Of a stretch of DNA of 64,000 bases, positions 16,572 through 25,332 are shown piece after piece. The translations under genes were made by a program, and so were the position numbers. The notes beneath the pieces are model-generated. The model ran no database searches. It saw nothing but the letters and a program-made list of their open reading frames with translations, and was not told where the DNA came from. Source of the DNA: Komagataeibacter rhaeticus (GTDB taxonomy: Bacteria > Pseudomonadota > Alphaproteobacteria > Acetobacterales > Acetobacteraceae); assembly GCF_003207855.1 (NCBI RefSeq), contig NZ_NKTZ01000005.1, positions 62,001 through 126,000 of the forward strand, given 5' to 3'. Within the stretch, counting starts at the first letter, position 1. Every line of letters starts with the position of its first letter.

Positions 16572-18677
16572 TCAGATTTCAGGATAGGAAAGGGGAAAGG
16601 CCGCGGCACGCAGCGGACGGGCGGCAAAAGCCTGGCGCATGCCATGCGCGTCATCAGGACGGGTGCCCGGGGCGGTCGGCGTCATCTGGCCCGGATGACC
16701 GATCAGGTAGCCCTGGCTTTCATCACATCCCTTGGCCGACACCACGGCAAGCTGGGCCGCCGTCTCAATTCCCTGCGCCAGAACCGAGATATGCAGCGCA
16801 TGCCCCGCCACCATGACCGAACGGACCAGTTCCGCCATGGCGGGATCGGTATCCACCTTCTGCATGAGGGAACGGTCGATCTTGATCTTGTCAAAGGGGA
16901 AATCGTACAGCATCGACAGGACCGAATGCGGGCCGCCAAAGGCATCCAGTGCCAGGCACACGCCCATTGCATGCACCTTGCGCGCCATGGCAAGGGCGCG
17001 GCGGCGGTCGCGCTGCACCGTGGCCTCACTGATCTCGATGACCAGACGGTGCGCTGACAGCCCGCTGCGGGCCAGGACAGCAGCCACGATCGTATCGAAT
17101 GCAGGCTGAAGGAACTGGGTTACGGACATGTTGACCGCAACGCGCACATTCTCGTCCCACTCCACCGCGGCATGGCACGCCTGATCGAGTACCCATTCAC
17201 CAAGCTGGATGATCAGGCCGTTCTCATCGGCAAGTTCCAGAATCTCGACCGGCGGAATGGCGCCACGGACGGGATGATCCCAGCGCAGCAGGGCCTCGTA
17301 GCCCGATACCGCCCCGGTGGCGACCACGGTCTGCACCTGGAAGGACAGCGAAAGCTGCCCGTCCACCATGGCTTTCTTCAGGTCATCGCCCAGAGCGCGA
17401 CGCGCGCAGAGATTCTGGTCCAGCGAGCTTTCGTAATACCATATGGTCTCGTGCAGGTCGGTCTTGGCGCGGTACATGGCCAGATCCGCGCGTGAGATCA
17501 GGGTTTCGCTGTCTTTCGCATCGACCGGATACACCGCGACCCCGATGCTGCCCCCGCTGGTGACCAGATAGTCATCAATGGGAATGGGCTGGTTGAGCGC
17601 ATGCTGGATGCGCTCGACAAAGCCATGCAGTTCGGCCCGGTCGGACGTGCGGTGGATGGCGATGAACTCATCCCCCCCCAGGCGGGCCACGAACTCCCCC
17701 GCGCCCAGCAGGGCACTGAACCGTTCGGCCAGCGTGGTCAGGACAATATCACCCGCCGCATGTCCGCGCGTGTCGTTGATTTCCTTGAACTTGTTCAGGT
17801 CGATGCCGATCAGCGCGAACTGTGCGCCGGTCCTGTCGGCCGTTGCCACTTCCTGCTCCAGCCGCTCATTGAAGCTGATGCGGTTGGGCAGGCCGGTCAG
17901 CGCGTCCGACATCGCCATGCGGTGCAGTTCCTGATAGGAATCCTGCCGCAGGCTGCCATCAATCACATAACAGGCGATTCCGGCGATGATCGTCAGCATG
18001 GAGCCGCCGATGACAGCGAAGCCAATGGCCTGGAACTGACCGTTATCGCCGGCCATGTCCATGTGCTGCTGCATGACGATATGCATGGCGGCCATGCCGG
18101 TAAAATGCAGCCCCGCCACGGCGCCGACCATGGCCAGCGTCATCCCGACCTCACGGCGCAGGCTGGCCGGCCGCAGCGCCAGCATGAACGCCACCGACGA
18201 CAGGCCGATGCCGATCACGACCGACAGGCCGACCAGCGGCAGGTTCCATGTGACCGGGGCATCCACATGATAGGCCGCCATGCCGATATAATGCATGCAG
18301 GCAACGCCGATCCCGAAGATCATGCCGCCCAGCAGGCATCCGCCACGCCCGTACAGCCGCGCCGCCGCCATGATGGCAAACGGAACGGCCACGAACATGG
18401 CCAGCAGCGACAGCACCGTCTCGGTCGGGTCAAGGTGGACCCCGGCACTGCAGTTATAGGCCAGCATGGCGGCAAAATGCGTGCACCAGACAAAACTGGC
18501 GCCCGCCATGGCCGCGAGGAAATACCAGCCGATACGCTGCCTGCCGCGTGTTTCCGACACACGGGTCACCAGGCGCATGGTAATCCACGCGCCCGCGAGA
18601 CAGACAATAAACGCACCAGCAAGCAGGAAGGGATTATATACCTTCAGTTCATAGATATGATTGCTCATGGCTTCCAT
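16572..18677 (-). CDS. MHYT-GGDEF-EAL membrane protein, predicted diguanylate cyclase
   Basis: The 701-residue protein begins with a seven-helix MHYT sensor with three signature repeats, THFAAM (66-71), MHYIGM (128-133) and LHFTGM (190-195), thought to bind copper and sense a gas. Then come GGDEF (334-338 intact) and EAL. The EAL domain is degenerate: DDFG is LDAFGG and the base in EGVET is replaced, reading AQGIET, so phosphodiesterase activity is unlikely. It should synthesise c-di-GMP. There is no RxxD inhibitory site. It is the first gene of the c-di-GMP operon; the start may be the internal ATG at 18668, with GGAAG before it. Output likely feeds cellulose or biofilm control, which is inference. 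Confidence 0.9.
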   Translation of the reverse strand: MEAMSNHIYELKVYNPFLLAGAFIVCLAGAWITMRLVTRVSETRGRQRIGWYFLAAMAGASFVWCTHFAAMLAYNCSAGVHLDPTETVLSLLAMFVAVPFAIMAAARLYGRGGCLLGGMIFGIGVACMHYIGMAAYHVDAPVTWNLPLVGLSVVIGIGLSSVAFMLALRPASLRREVGMTLAMVGAVAGLHFTGMAAMHIVMQQHMDMAGDNGQFQAIGFAVIGGSMLTIIAGIACYVIDGSLRQDSYQELHRMAMSDALTGLPNRISFNERLEQEVATADRTGAQFALIGIDLNKFKEINDTRGHAAGDIVLTTLAERFSALLGAGEFVARLGGDEFIAIHRTSDRAELHGFVERIQHALNQPIPIDDYLVTSGGSIGVAVYPVDAKDSETLISRADLAMYRAKTDLHETIWYYESSLDQNLCARRALGDDLKKAMVDGQLSLSFQVQTVVATGAVSGYEALLRWDHPVRGAIPPVEILELADENGLIIQLGEWVLDQACHAAVEWDENVRVAVNMSVTQFLQPAFDTIVAAVLARSGLSAHRLVIEISEATVQRDRRRALAMARKVHAMGVCLALDAFGGPHSVLSMLYDFPFDKIKIDRSLMQKVDTDPAMAELVRSVMVAGHALHISVLAQGIETAAQLAVVSAKGCDESQGYLIGHPGQMTPTAPGTRPDDAHGMRQAFAARPLRAAAFPLSYPEI

Positions 18678-19076
18678 TTTTGAACGATCAATACCACCAG
18701 AACATCAGAAAATTCAGGGTAACATCCGATGCCGCATGGGGGAATGCGGAAAATCATCTGGCATCAACCGCCTACAACAGGGGCATCAAAACAGGTTATT
18801 CAGTTATTTATTTTTATATTTGCTGAGATTAACCTGATATTAGTAAACATTCGCATGATATGCAACAAAAAAATATTGTTTGGCCCCATATGGAAAAATG
18901 TTTCAAATTCCCAAAACCAATGCATAGCGGTCAAGCATTTAATTAATAGGATAATCCTATTTAAAACCCATATAATAGGTTTATTTTCCTATATAAATAC
19001 TGGGTTTTCATTTTTGTAGAATGTGTAATTACCTACCGATAGGAATTTATGCCAAACCCCGGCAGGATCGTCTTAT
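18678..19076. other. AT-rich intergenic region with nested hairpin
   Basis: This 399-base stretch is far more AT-rich than its surroundings and shows no convincing gene. At 18945-18961 is a near-perfect palindrome (AATAGGAT/ATCCTATT). At 18963-19008 a nested hairpin pairs AAAACCCA with TGGGTTTT, with an inner ATAGG/CCTAT stem. Read on the minus strand it can end the cytochrome b561 transcript. The remainder should hold the promoter of the c-di-GMP operon. Confidence 0.5.
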
Positions 19077-19643
19077 TCAGGGCAGCATGCGCTGGAAAAC
19101 CCGGTCACGATAAACAAATAGATGGTACAGACCCGCGCCTGCGTGAAAAGCTGCAACAACAAGCAGTAACCACGCATTCCAGTGATGTAACCATGAAAAA
19201 AAGGAATGTGTTCCGCGTATCAGTACCGGAAAAGGTGAACTGATCGGTATACCAAAGGCAATCACGGGCCGGCCGGTTGACCAGCGCGCCATGTATCCAA
19301 ACACGATTTCCCCCCCCAGCAGCAGATAGAGCAGCCGGTGCACGCTGCGTGCAATGCGTTCCTGAAACGTTACAACGGGAAAGCGGATGGCCCGTCCCCC
19401 GGTCATGCCCCACGCGATGCGGGTCACGAACACGGCCGCCAGCAGCACCCCCAGCGAGGTATGGGTCACCACAAGGAACGCACGCAGCGGCAGGCCGCGG
19501 TCAAGCAGATGCCATGCCACCTGCCCGACGGTGAACTGTTCCACCACCAGCACGGCCGTCAGCCAGTGCAGCCAGCGGGTTTCCCAGCTGTAGCGCACGG
19601 GCGGCGCTGGCGAACGGAAGGAAGAAACGGTCATTGCGGTCAC
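19077..19643 (-). CDS. cytochrome b561 family membrane protein
   Basis: This 188-residue protein has four hydrophobic helices with histidines at the expected heme-b positions (WLHWLTAV, VVTHTSLGV, HSFFSWLHHWNAW and AAFHAGAGLYH). Prokaryotic b561 proteins sit in the inner membrane and move electrons between quinol and a periplasmic partner. It starts at ATG 19643 or ATG 19634; neither has a strong ribosome binding site. The gene lies upstream of the c-di-GMP operon on the same strand but is separated by about 400 AT-rich bases, so co-transcription is doubtful. Confidence 0.85.
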   Translation of the reverse strand: MTAMTVSSFRSPAPPVRYSWETRWLHWLTAVLVVEQFTVGQVAWHLLDRGLPLRAFLVVTHTSLGVLLAAVFVTRIAWGMTGGRAIRFPVVTFQERIARSVHRLLYLLLGGEIVFGYMARWSTGRPVIAFGIPISSPFPVLIRGTHSFFSWLHHWNAWLLLVVAAFHAGAGLYHLFVYRDRVFQRMLP

Positions 19644-19707
19644 CCGTCATCCAAATGGCCGGAGGCTGCGGGCAGCCCGAACGGCCCGGCCGCCCGCGTT
19701 CGCATGT

Positions 19708-20076
19708 TCAGTTGACGCCGGGCAGGAGGGCGCTGTCCTCCCCCCCGATATTCATGTTGCTATAGCTGCCATCCGTCATGCCAGGCGCGCGGCTGCCGGA
19801 TGCGGAGCCGGGCATCATCATCGCGCCGGTCATCTGGTCGGCTTCCCCGTTTTCCCCGCTGCCAAACTGCGGCACATCGCCGCCGCCCCCCGTTTCAGGC
19901 GCGCTGTACTGCGAAACCCCGGCCGATGCGCGCTCCCCTTCCGCCTGCCCCGGCACGTAGCTGCCGGCGGCACTGCTGCCCGATGACTGGCCACGCGCCT
20001 GCGCGCCCCCGGCACTGCCCGCCAGCATGGCCCCGACGGCCAGCGCCACCAATCCCTTCCTGATGTAAGCCGACAT
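19708..20076 (-). CDS. exported small hypothetical protein
   Basis: The 122-residue protein has a clear Sec signal peptide (MSAYIRKGLVALAVGAML, predicted cleavage after AQA near residue 27). The mature part is rich in Gly, Ser, Ala and acidic residues and is probably disordered, with no cysteine. The start at 20076 has GGGAGAG at a good distance. It is 64 bases upstream of the cytochrome b561 gene on the same strand. The function is unknown. Confidence 0.7.
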   Translation of the reverse strand: MSAYIRKGLVALAVGAMLAGSAGGAQARGQSSGSSAAGSYVPGQAEGERASAGVSQYSAPETGGGGDVPQFGSGENGEADQMTGAMMMPGSASGSRAPGMTDGSYSNMNIGGEDSALLPGVN

Positions 20077-20324
20077 CTGATTTCTCTCCCGTTACGTGCC
20101 ATGGTTCACGTCGCATGGCATCTGATCTCTACATGGGAACACCTGCCCCGACATATCAACATTACCGCGCCCGCACGGGGTGCGGGACAGTTCTGCCACG
20201 CATGTTACGCGCGTGTGCCATGCAGCATGAAACACATGGGCCAGGGTGTGGTTGTCATGAAACGTAACGGGGCGCACAGTCGGGCCATCCCGCCACGGGC
20301 CCGTACCCTGATGGAGAATGAAAG

Positions 20325-20846
20325 ATGACCACTCTCGCCACCCTTCCCCTCAGCCAGATGACCGTTGTGCCGGACCTGCTGGCCGCTCCGGTCGGCACGG
20401 TCATGATCGCATCGGAAATCTCGCGCGATGACCAGAAGATCGTGATCCGCAGCCGCCTTGTCTCTCCCATCGGGACAACACCCGGCCTGATCATGATGGC
20501 GGCAAAGACGAAGGGGTATTTCGTGCCCGATGAAGCCTGCACCGAATTCGTGCGCACGGCGCTGGATGTGACCGAAATCATGCCGCTGCTGCTGACAAGG
20601 ATCCTGCCCGGCTTCCGCTACAAATACGATGCGGTGGTGCGCGGCGACGTATGGCAGCTGCGCGATGGGGCGGGCAGGGAATTCGCGGGCCTGGCCATCG
20701 GCTCCTCCGATGAGGAGGAAAGCAAGGTCTATGCCTATGCCCGCATCGATGGCGGCCGGATTGGTGATATCGTACCCGCAACGCGGGTTGCCTATCTGGG
20801 GCAGCTTGATTTTGGCGCGGGCAACGCCAGCCCGACGCTGGGCTGA
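20325..20846 (+). CDS. conserved hypothetical protein, 173 residues
   Basis: This soluble protein has no signal peptide, membrane helix or motif I recognise. It looks like a beta-rich globular domain (VGTVMIASEISRDDQKIVIRSRL; FRYKYDAVVRGDVWQLRD). GGAG lies upstream of ATG 20325 at a usable distance, and the codon use is typical of the region. It is a single-gene unit facing the ferritin-like gene, with a shared hairpin between the two stops. Confidence 0.65.
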   Translation: MTTLATLPLSQMTVVPDLLAAPVGTVMIASEISRDDQKIVIRSRLVSPIGTTPGLIMMAAKTKGYFVPDEACTEFVRTALDVTEIMPLLLTRILPGFRYKYDAVVRGDVWQLRDGAGREFAGLAIGSSDEEESKVYAYARIDGGRIGDIVPATRVAYLGQLDFGAGNASPTLG

Positions 20847-20855
20847 GGACTTTCC

Positions 20856-20888
20856 CGCCCCGGCCATGTCATGAACATGGCCGGGGCG
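20856..20888. terminator. bidirectional hairpin between convergent genes
   Basis: A perfect 14-bp stem (20856-20869 with 20875-20888) with a 5-base loop lies between the stops at 20846 and 20903. TTT on its left side serves the minus strand weakly. It probably ends both converging genes. Confidence 0.65.
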
Positions 20889-20902
20889 CGGAGGCACGGG
20901 GT

Positions 20903-21907
20903 TCAGGCCGCTCCGGGCTGGCTTTCAAGGCTGGCCGAATTGGGCGTGCGCTTGAGGAACAGCCGGATGAAACGCGCAAGGTTGGGCGCCAGCTTCGGCC
21001 GCAGCAGGCGCGGATCATAGCCCGAGAAACGACGCTCGTTCTCGATCAGGCAGATATCGATCATGTCGCGCAGCGGCACATCGATGTCAGCCACATCCTT
21101 GGTTCCGTTGACGGTGAAGTTGTTGTCCTGCTCGTGCCTGTTGCCCTCGGCATCAAAGGTGGTGACCATGCCCAGGCGCTCGTACAGCAGGAAGAACCAT
21201 ACGCCGATCACGCGCGCCTCGAACCACGGGCGCTTCCACAGCGGCATGGTCGCGCGGTGCCAGGCCAGCCAGTTGGCGAACAGCAGGATATGGCGGCATT
21301 CCTCCTGCATCACCGGCTCGAACGTATCGATCAGCGCGGGGGGGAAGAAGGCGGATTTCTGGGCAATGGCAAACAGGCCGAACGCGAAGAAACTGTCCAC
21401 GCATTCCGAAAACCCGGTCACCATGTAGGCCCATTCCACATCACGCGGCTCGATATAGGGCGGCTCCGACGCCAGCGGAATGTCATAGGCCGCCACCATC
21501 TTGGACAGGACTTCCTTGTGGCGGTTTTCCTCCCACGCATTGCGTGACAGGGCATCCTTCATGTCCGGGTCGTCGATCAGCCGGGCGTAGGCGGCCATGC
21601 GCAGGCGGGCCTTGCCTTCGGTCTGGACCGCGATGTCCCATATGGGCAGGGAGGTCACGCGCCTGAGCGTTTCCGGGTCTAGCTTCGGCCATTCGATGAC
21701 CGACGGCTTGTACGGGTTGAAGGTATCGCGGAACATATCCGCCACCGCCTTCTTGTGCTCGGCCGATCCCGGCTTTAGCGGCCCCGGTACCGGGCTGGAC
21801 CAGTGGCGGGCGTTGAAATCGGCCTTGGCCACCGCATCGGCGGTAGCCGTGCCCGGATCACGGGCTTCGGGCAGGGTGGTATAGATGTCGGAAAGTGATT
21901 TCGTCAT
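20903..21907 (-). CDS. ferritin-like di-iron protein
   Basis: The 334-residue, mostly helical protein has two ExxRH metal-binding motifs, EENRHKEVL (about residue 147) and EECRHILLF (about 209), plus further Glu residues between them. This is the pattern of a ferritin-like four-helix bundle with a di-iron centre. The reaction is unknown; family members include oxygenases and oxidases as well as storage proteins. At 334 residues it is longer than ferritin and probably an enzyme. It starts at ATG 21907 and is a single-gene unit. Confidence 0.75.
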   Translation of the reverse strand: MTKSLSDIYTTLPEARDPGTATADAVAKADFNARHWSSPVPGPLKPGSAEHKKAVADMFRDTFNPYKPSVIEWPKLDPETLRRVTSLPIWDIAVQTEGKARLRMAAYARLIDDPDMKDALSRNAWEENRHKEVLSKMVAAYDIPLASEPPYIEPRDVEWAYMVTGFSECVDSFFAFGLFAIAQKSAFFPPALIDTFEPVMQEECRHILLFANWLAWHRATMPLWKRPWFEARVIGVWFFLLYERLGMVTTFDAEGNRHEQDNNFTVNGTKDVADIDVPLRDMIDICLIENERRFSGYDPRLLRPKLAPNLARFIRLFLKRTPNSASLESQPGAA

Positions 21908-22121
21908 GTCGGCTCGCTGCTCGGAACGGCGGCGGGTGGATACGCCCCCTGCGGCGGTACCGATCCCTCCGGCCTGACATCCCTGTCGGCGGTTCCCATT
22001 TATATAGAAGCACCAACCGGTGCGGAACTGTTATCGAAAACCCGCAGGGGATGCCATGGCACCCCCTGCAGCACGCACAGCCACCATTATGGGCGGCCGG
22101 GAGGATCCGCCTTGTTCTGGA

Positions 22122-22796
22122 TCAATGCAGGTCGGAGATCTTGTCGATCACGCGCGTGACCAGCCCATATTCAATCGCTTCCGGCGCGGACATCCAGTAA
22201 TTGCGGTCGGTATCCTTGCACACCTTTTCGTACGGCTGCCCGGTTTCACGCGCGAACAGGTGGTTGAGCCGCGCCCGCATCTTGACGATCTCGCGCGCCT
22301 CGATGTCGATATCGGTGGCCGGTCCGCGCACGCCGCCCATGGGCTGGTGCAGCAGGAAACGCGTATTGGGCAGGCAGAAGCGCCGCTCCTTATTGCCCGC
22401 GGCAAAGATCAGGGCGCCGGCGGAAGCCACCCATCCCGTGCCGATCATGTTGATGGGGGCCACCGAATCGACAAAGCGGATCATGTCGTGAATGGTGTCC
22501 CCACTCTCCACATGGCCACCGGGGGAGTTGACGTACACATCGATCGGCTTGTCCGACGCGCCGGCCAGCGCCAGCAGGCGGCCGGTCACATCGCGCGCGA
22601 TCTTGTCGTTGATCGGGCCGAACACCAGAACCTTGCGCTGGTCGAACAGACGACTTTCCAGTTCGCCAATAGGCGAGGAAAGGGTGCGGTTCTTGTCGGG
22701 TTCCTCGGTTTCCGGGCCCTGGGGTTCGGGAATATCGGGATCTCTCGGGTCTTCATCATCCATGCGGATGCGGTCTTTCGGCTGCATGCCGTTCAT
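22122..22796 (-). CDS. clpP: ATP-dependent Clp protease proteolytic subunit
   Basis: ClpP forms the 14-subunit proteolytic chamber served by ClpA/ClpX. The catalytic triad is visible: Ser125 in GWVASAGA, His150 in FLLHQPMGG and Asp195 in CKDTDRNYW. NSPGGHVESG, the oxyanion-hole strand, is also present. The protein has a long acidic N-terminal extension (residues 1-40, DEDPRDPDIPEPQGPETEE), and the segment around the Ser is GWVASAGA, not the usual GQAASMGA, so it is probably a second ClpP paralogue. ATG 22796 is chosen because AGGGAG precedes it; the frame stays open to 22913. No clpX is adjacent. Confidence 0.9.
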   Translation of the reverse strand: MNGMQPKDRIRMDDEDPRDPDIPEPQGPETEEPDKNRTLSSPIGELESRLFDQRKVLVFGPINDKIARDVTGRLLALAGASDKPIDVYVNSPGGHVESGDTIHDMIRFVDSVAPINMIGTGWVASAGALIFAAGNKERRFCLPNTRFLLHQPMGGVRGPATDIDIEAREIVKMRARLNHLFARETGQPYEKVCKDTDRNYWMSAPEAIEYGLVTRVIDKISDLH

Positions 22797-22997
22797 CGGG
22801 TTCTCCCTATTCTCCGGGACTGTCCTGGTCATGCCCCTATCCTGCGCCGCCTTGCGCCCGGTGCCAAGTCCCCCGGGCCGCAAAGGGCGACCGGGAGGGG
22901 ATGCGGGGCGCAACCCCTCTCGCTAAGATCGGCATTGCAGGCTAGTTTGTCCGCATTGTGTCGTGTACAGGCCGAAACAGGCCACGGGAGCTAGAGA

Positions 22998-24002
22998 TTG
23001 GGAAAGCGGGCAGCATCGCCAAGTCCCGGCAGATTTTTTTTTCCGCCAGCCGGGTGCGTCGCCCCCGTACGGGCCGCATTCCTTGCCCTGCTGGCCACGG
23101 GCATGGGGGGCTGCGCGCACCATCAGGACACGGTCGACAGCCTGTCCGACTGGTACCATCACTATCAGGGCGGCGTGATCAGCCAGCAGCGCCCCCCGCC
23201 GCCGGGCACGCACCAGCCCTATCCAAAGATCGGCCTGGGACCGACCAGGCCGCCGGAACTGCCCTCACCCGACCTGCGCGAGGACATTACCGCCGACCTT
23301 GAGGCCCAGCGCGAACTCAACCAGCGCCAGGACGCGATCATGGGCACCATGCCCACGGCCGCCGACATCCCGCCCGTTCCCGGCCATCCGGTGGCGGGCA
23401 GCCAGTCCGCCTCGCTTCAGGCGGCCGACAGTCCGCCCGCGGCAGCCGGAGGCGCCACCGGCCATGGACCGGCCACCCCGAAGGGCGCGCGCGGCATGTC
23501 CACCCAGCCCGCGCCCGCGCGTGATGGCAACGGGCAGCTGCTCATGCCGGACGTCACCACCACGGTGCCCGATCACCCCGAGGCAATACCCGCCAACCTG
23601 CCCGCCATTGCAGCGGCCCCCCCCGCCCTGCCCGGCGTGGGCGGGATCAGCCTGCCCGACAACGCGCAGCGCGACGGGATGGACCTGCCCACTTACCACC
23701 TTGCCAGTCCCGATGACGGTGATCCGGTCCATTTCCTGCCCGGATCGGACCAGATCGAACCGGGTGAGGAAGACGTGGTGGACGCCACCGTCAGGCAGCG
23801 GGGCAACAGGTTCGTGATCGTGAACGGCTACGGCAATGCCGCCACCGCCACAGCGGAAGGGCAGACGGCGGCGCTGAACCTTGCCATCCTGCGCGCACGC
23901 ACGCTGACACGCCTGCTGCTGGCGCGCGGGGTACCAGCCAGTCGCATTACGGTGCGCGCCCATGCCTTTGGCAATGGTGCAAGACTGGCCATCGTGCGCT
24001 AG
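22998..24002 (+). CDS. lipoprotein with C-terminal OmpA-like domain
   Basis: The likely start is TTG 22998. A hydrophobic segment followed by GMGGC gives a lipobox with Cys39, so the protein should be lipid-anchored. The middle (about 60-250) is Pro/Ala-rich, low complexity and probably disordered. The last 80 residues (RFVIVNGYGNA, LNLAILRARTLTRLLLARGVPASRITVRAHAFG) match the end of an OmpA-type peptidoglycan-binding domain, including the conserved Leu-Ala-Arg helix. It probably links outer membrane to cell wall. An ATG-only start would lose the signal peptide. Confidence 0.7.
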   Translation: MGKRAASPSPGRFFFPPAGCVAPVRAAFLALLATGMGGCAHHQDTVDSLSDWYHHYQGGVISQQRPPPPGTHQPYPKIGLGPTRPPELPSPDLREDITADLEAQRELNQRQDAIMGTMPTAADIPPVPGHPVAGSQSASLQAADSPPAAAGGATGHGPATPKGARGMSTQPAPARDGNGQLLMPDVTTTVPDHPEAIPANLPAIAAAPPALPGVGGISLPDNAQRDGMDLPTYHLASPDDGDPVHFLPGSDQIEPGEEDVVDATVRQRGNRFVIVNGYGNAATATAEGQTAALNLAILRARTLTRLLLARGVPASRITVRAHAFGNGARLAIVR

Positions 24003-24090
24003 AGTGGTGCCATGGCTGCCCCAGCAGGCAGCCCGGGCCTTATTCATCTCCAACCCGGCACGCCGCCGCGTGCCCTCAACAGAGCGTCCC

Positions 24091-25332
24091 ATGACCGAAG
24101 AATTCCATCGTATCCGCCGCCTGCCGCCCTATGTCTTCGCCGAAGTCAACAAGGCCAAGGCCCAGGCCCGAGCGCGGGGGGAGGATATTATCGATCTGGG
24201 CATGGGCAATCCCGACACCCCCACCCCGCCGCATATCGTGCAGAAGCTGGTGGAAACGGTGGCCGACCCGCGCGCGCACCGCTATTCCGTAAGCCGTGGC
24301 ATTCCCGGCCTGCGGCGGGCACTGGCGGGGTATTACGAACGCCGCTTCAACGTGAAGCTTGACCCCGAGACGGAAGTGATCGCCACCCTTGGTTCCAAGG
24401 AAGGGCTGGCCAACCTTGCGTCCGCCATCACCAGCCCCGGTGATACCATTCTGGTGCCCAACCCGTCCTATCCCATCCACCAGTTCGGCTTCATCATCGC
24501 CGGTGCGTCCGTGCGCTCCATTCCGGCAACGCCCGATGACGAGATGCTGGAGGCGCTGGAACGCGCGGTGCGCCATTCCGTGCCCAAGCCCACGGCGCTG
24601 ATCGTCAACTTCCCCTCCAACCCCACCGCGTATCTGGCGGACATCGATTTCTACCGCAAGCTGGTGGCCTTTGCCCGCAGGCACGAAATCTGGATCCTGT
24701 CGGACCTGGCATATGCCGAAATCTATTTTAGCGACAACGTGCCGCCCTCCATCCTGGCGGTACCGGGGGCGAAGGACATCGCGGTGGAGTTCACATCGCT
24801 GTCCAAGACCTATTCCATGGCAGGCTGGCGCATGGGGTTTGCCGCGGGCAACCCGAAGCTGATCGCGGCCCTGACGCGCATCAAGTCCTATCTGGACTAT
24901 GGCGCGTTCACCCCCATCCAGGTCGCAGCCGTCGCGGCACTCAGCGGTCCGCAGGACTGTGTTGCCGAGATTCGCGACATCTACCGCAAGCGCCGCGACG
25001 TGCTGATCCAGGGCCTGCATGCGGCGGGGTGGGACGTGCCATCACCCGACGGGTCCATGTTCGCGTGGGCGCCGATCCCGCAGCGGTTCCGTGAACTGGG
25101 CAGTGTCGGTTTTTCCAAGCTGCTGCTGGAAAAGGCCGGGGTTGCCGTGGCCCCCGGCCTTGGCTTTGGCGAGCATGGCGAGGGCTTCGTGCGGATCGGG
25201 CTGGTGGAAAACACCCAGCGCCTGCGTCAGGCCACGCGCTCCATCCGCCATTTCATGGCCGAACATGGCGGTATCGCCCCCACCACGCAGCAGGCGGCCC
25301 CCCTGCCTGATGAACAGCCCGCCCATTCATGA
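24091..25332 (+). CDS. class I/II PLP aminotransferase (AlaC/DapL-like)
   Basis: The 413-residue fold-type I aminotransferase has PLP Lys239 in SLSKTYSMAGWRMG, with NFPSNPTA and SDLAYAEIYF as cofactor contacts and a C-terminal Arg in FVRIGLVEN. In Alphaproteobacteria this gene next to hom is usually annotated as an alanine or LL-diaminopimelate aminotransferase; AlaC-type alanine synthesis is the better guess. The start at 24091 follows the family's MTEEFHRIRRLPPYVF beginning. The stop overlaps the hom start by four bases, so the two form an operon. Confidence 0.88.
   Translation: MTEEFHRIRRLPPYVFAEVNKAKAQARARGEDIIDLGMGNPDTPTPPHIVQKLVETVADPRAHRYSVSRGIPGLRRALAGYYERRFNVKLDPETEVIATLGSKEGLANLASAITSPGDTILVPNPSYPIHQFGFIIAGASVRSIPATPDDEMLEALERAVRHSVPKPTALIVNFPSNPTAYLADIDFYRKLVAFARRHEIWILSDLAYAEIYFSDNVPPSILAVPGAKDIAVEFTSLSKTYSMAGWRMGFAAGNPKLIAALTRIKSYLDYGAFTPIQVAAVAALSGPQDCVAEIRDIYRKRRDVLIQGLHAAGWDVPSPDGSMFAWAPIPQRFRELGSVGFSKLLLEKAGVAVAPGLGFGEHGEGFVRIGLVENTQRLRQATRSIRHFMAEHGGIAPTTQQAAPLPDEQPAHS

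Noticed and set aside
18729-19019. 96-codon frame in the AT-rich intergenic region
   Set aside because: Its product is low-complexity, it lacks a ribosome binding site and it runs through the hairpin region.
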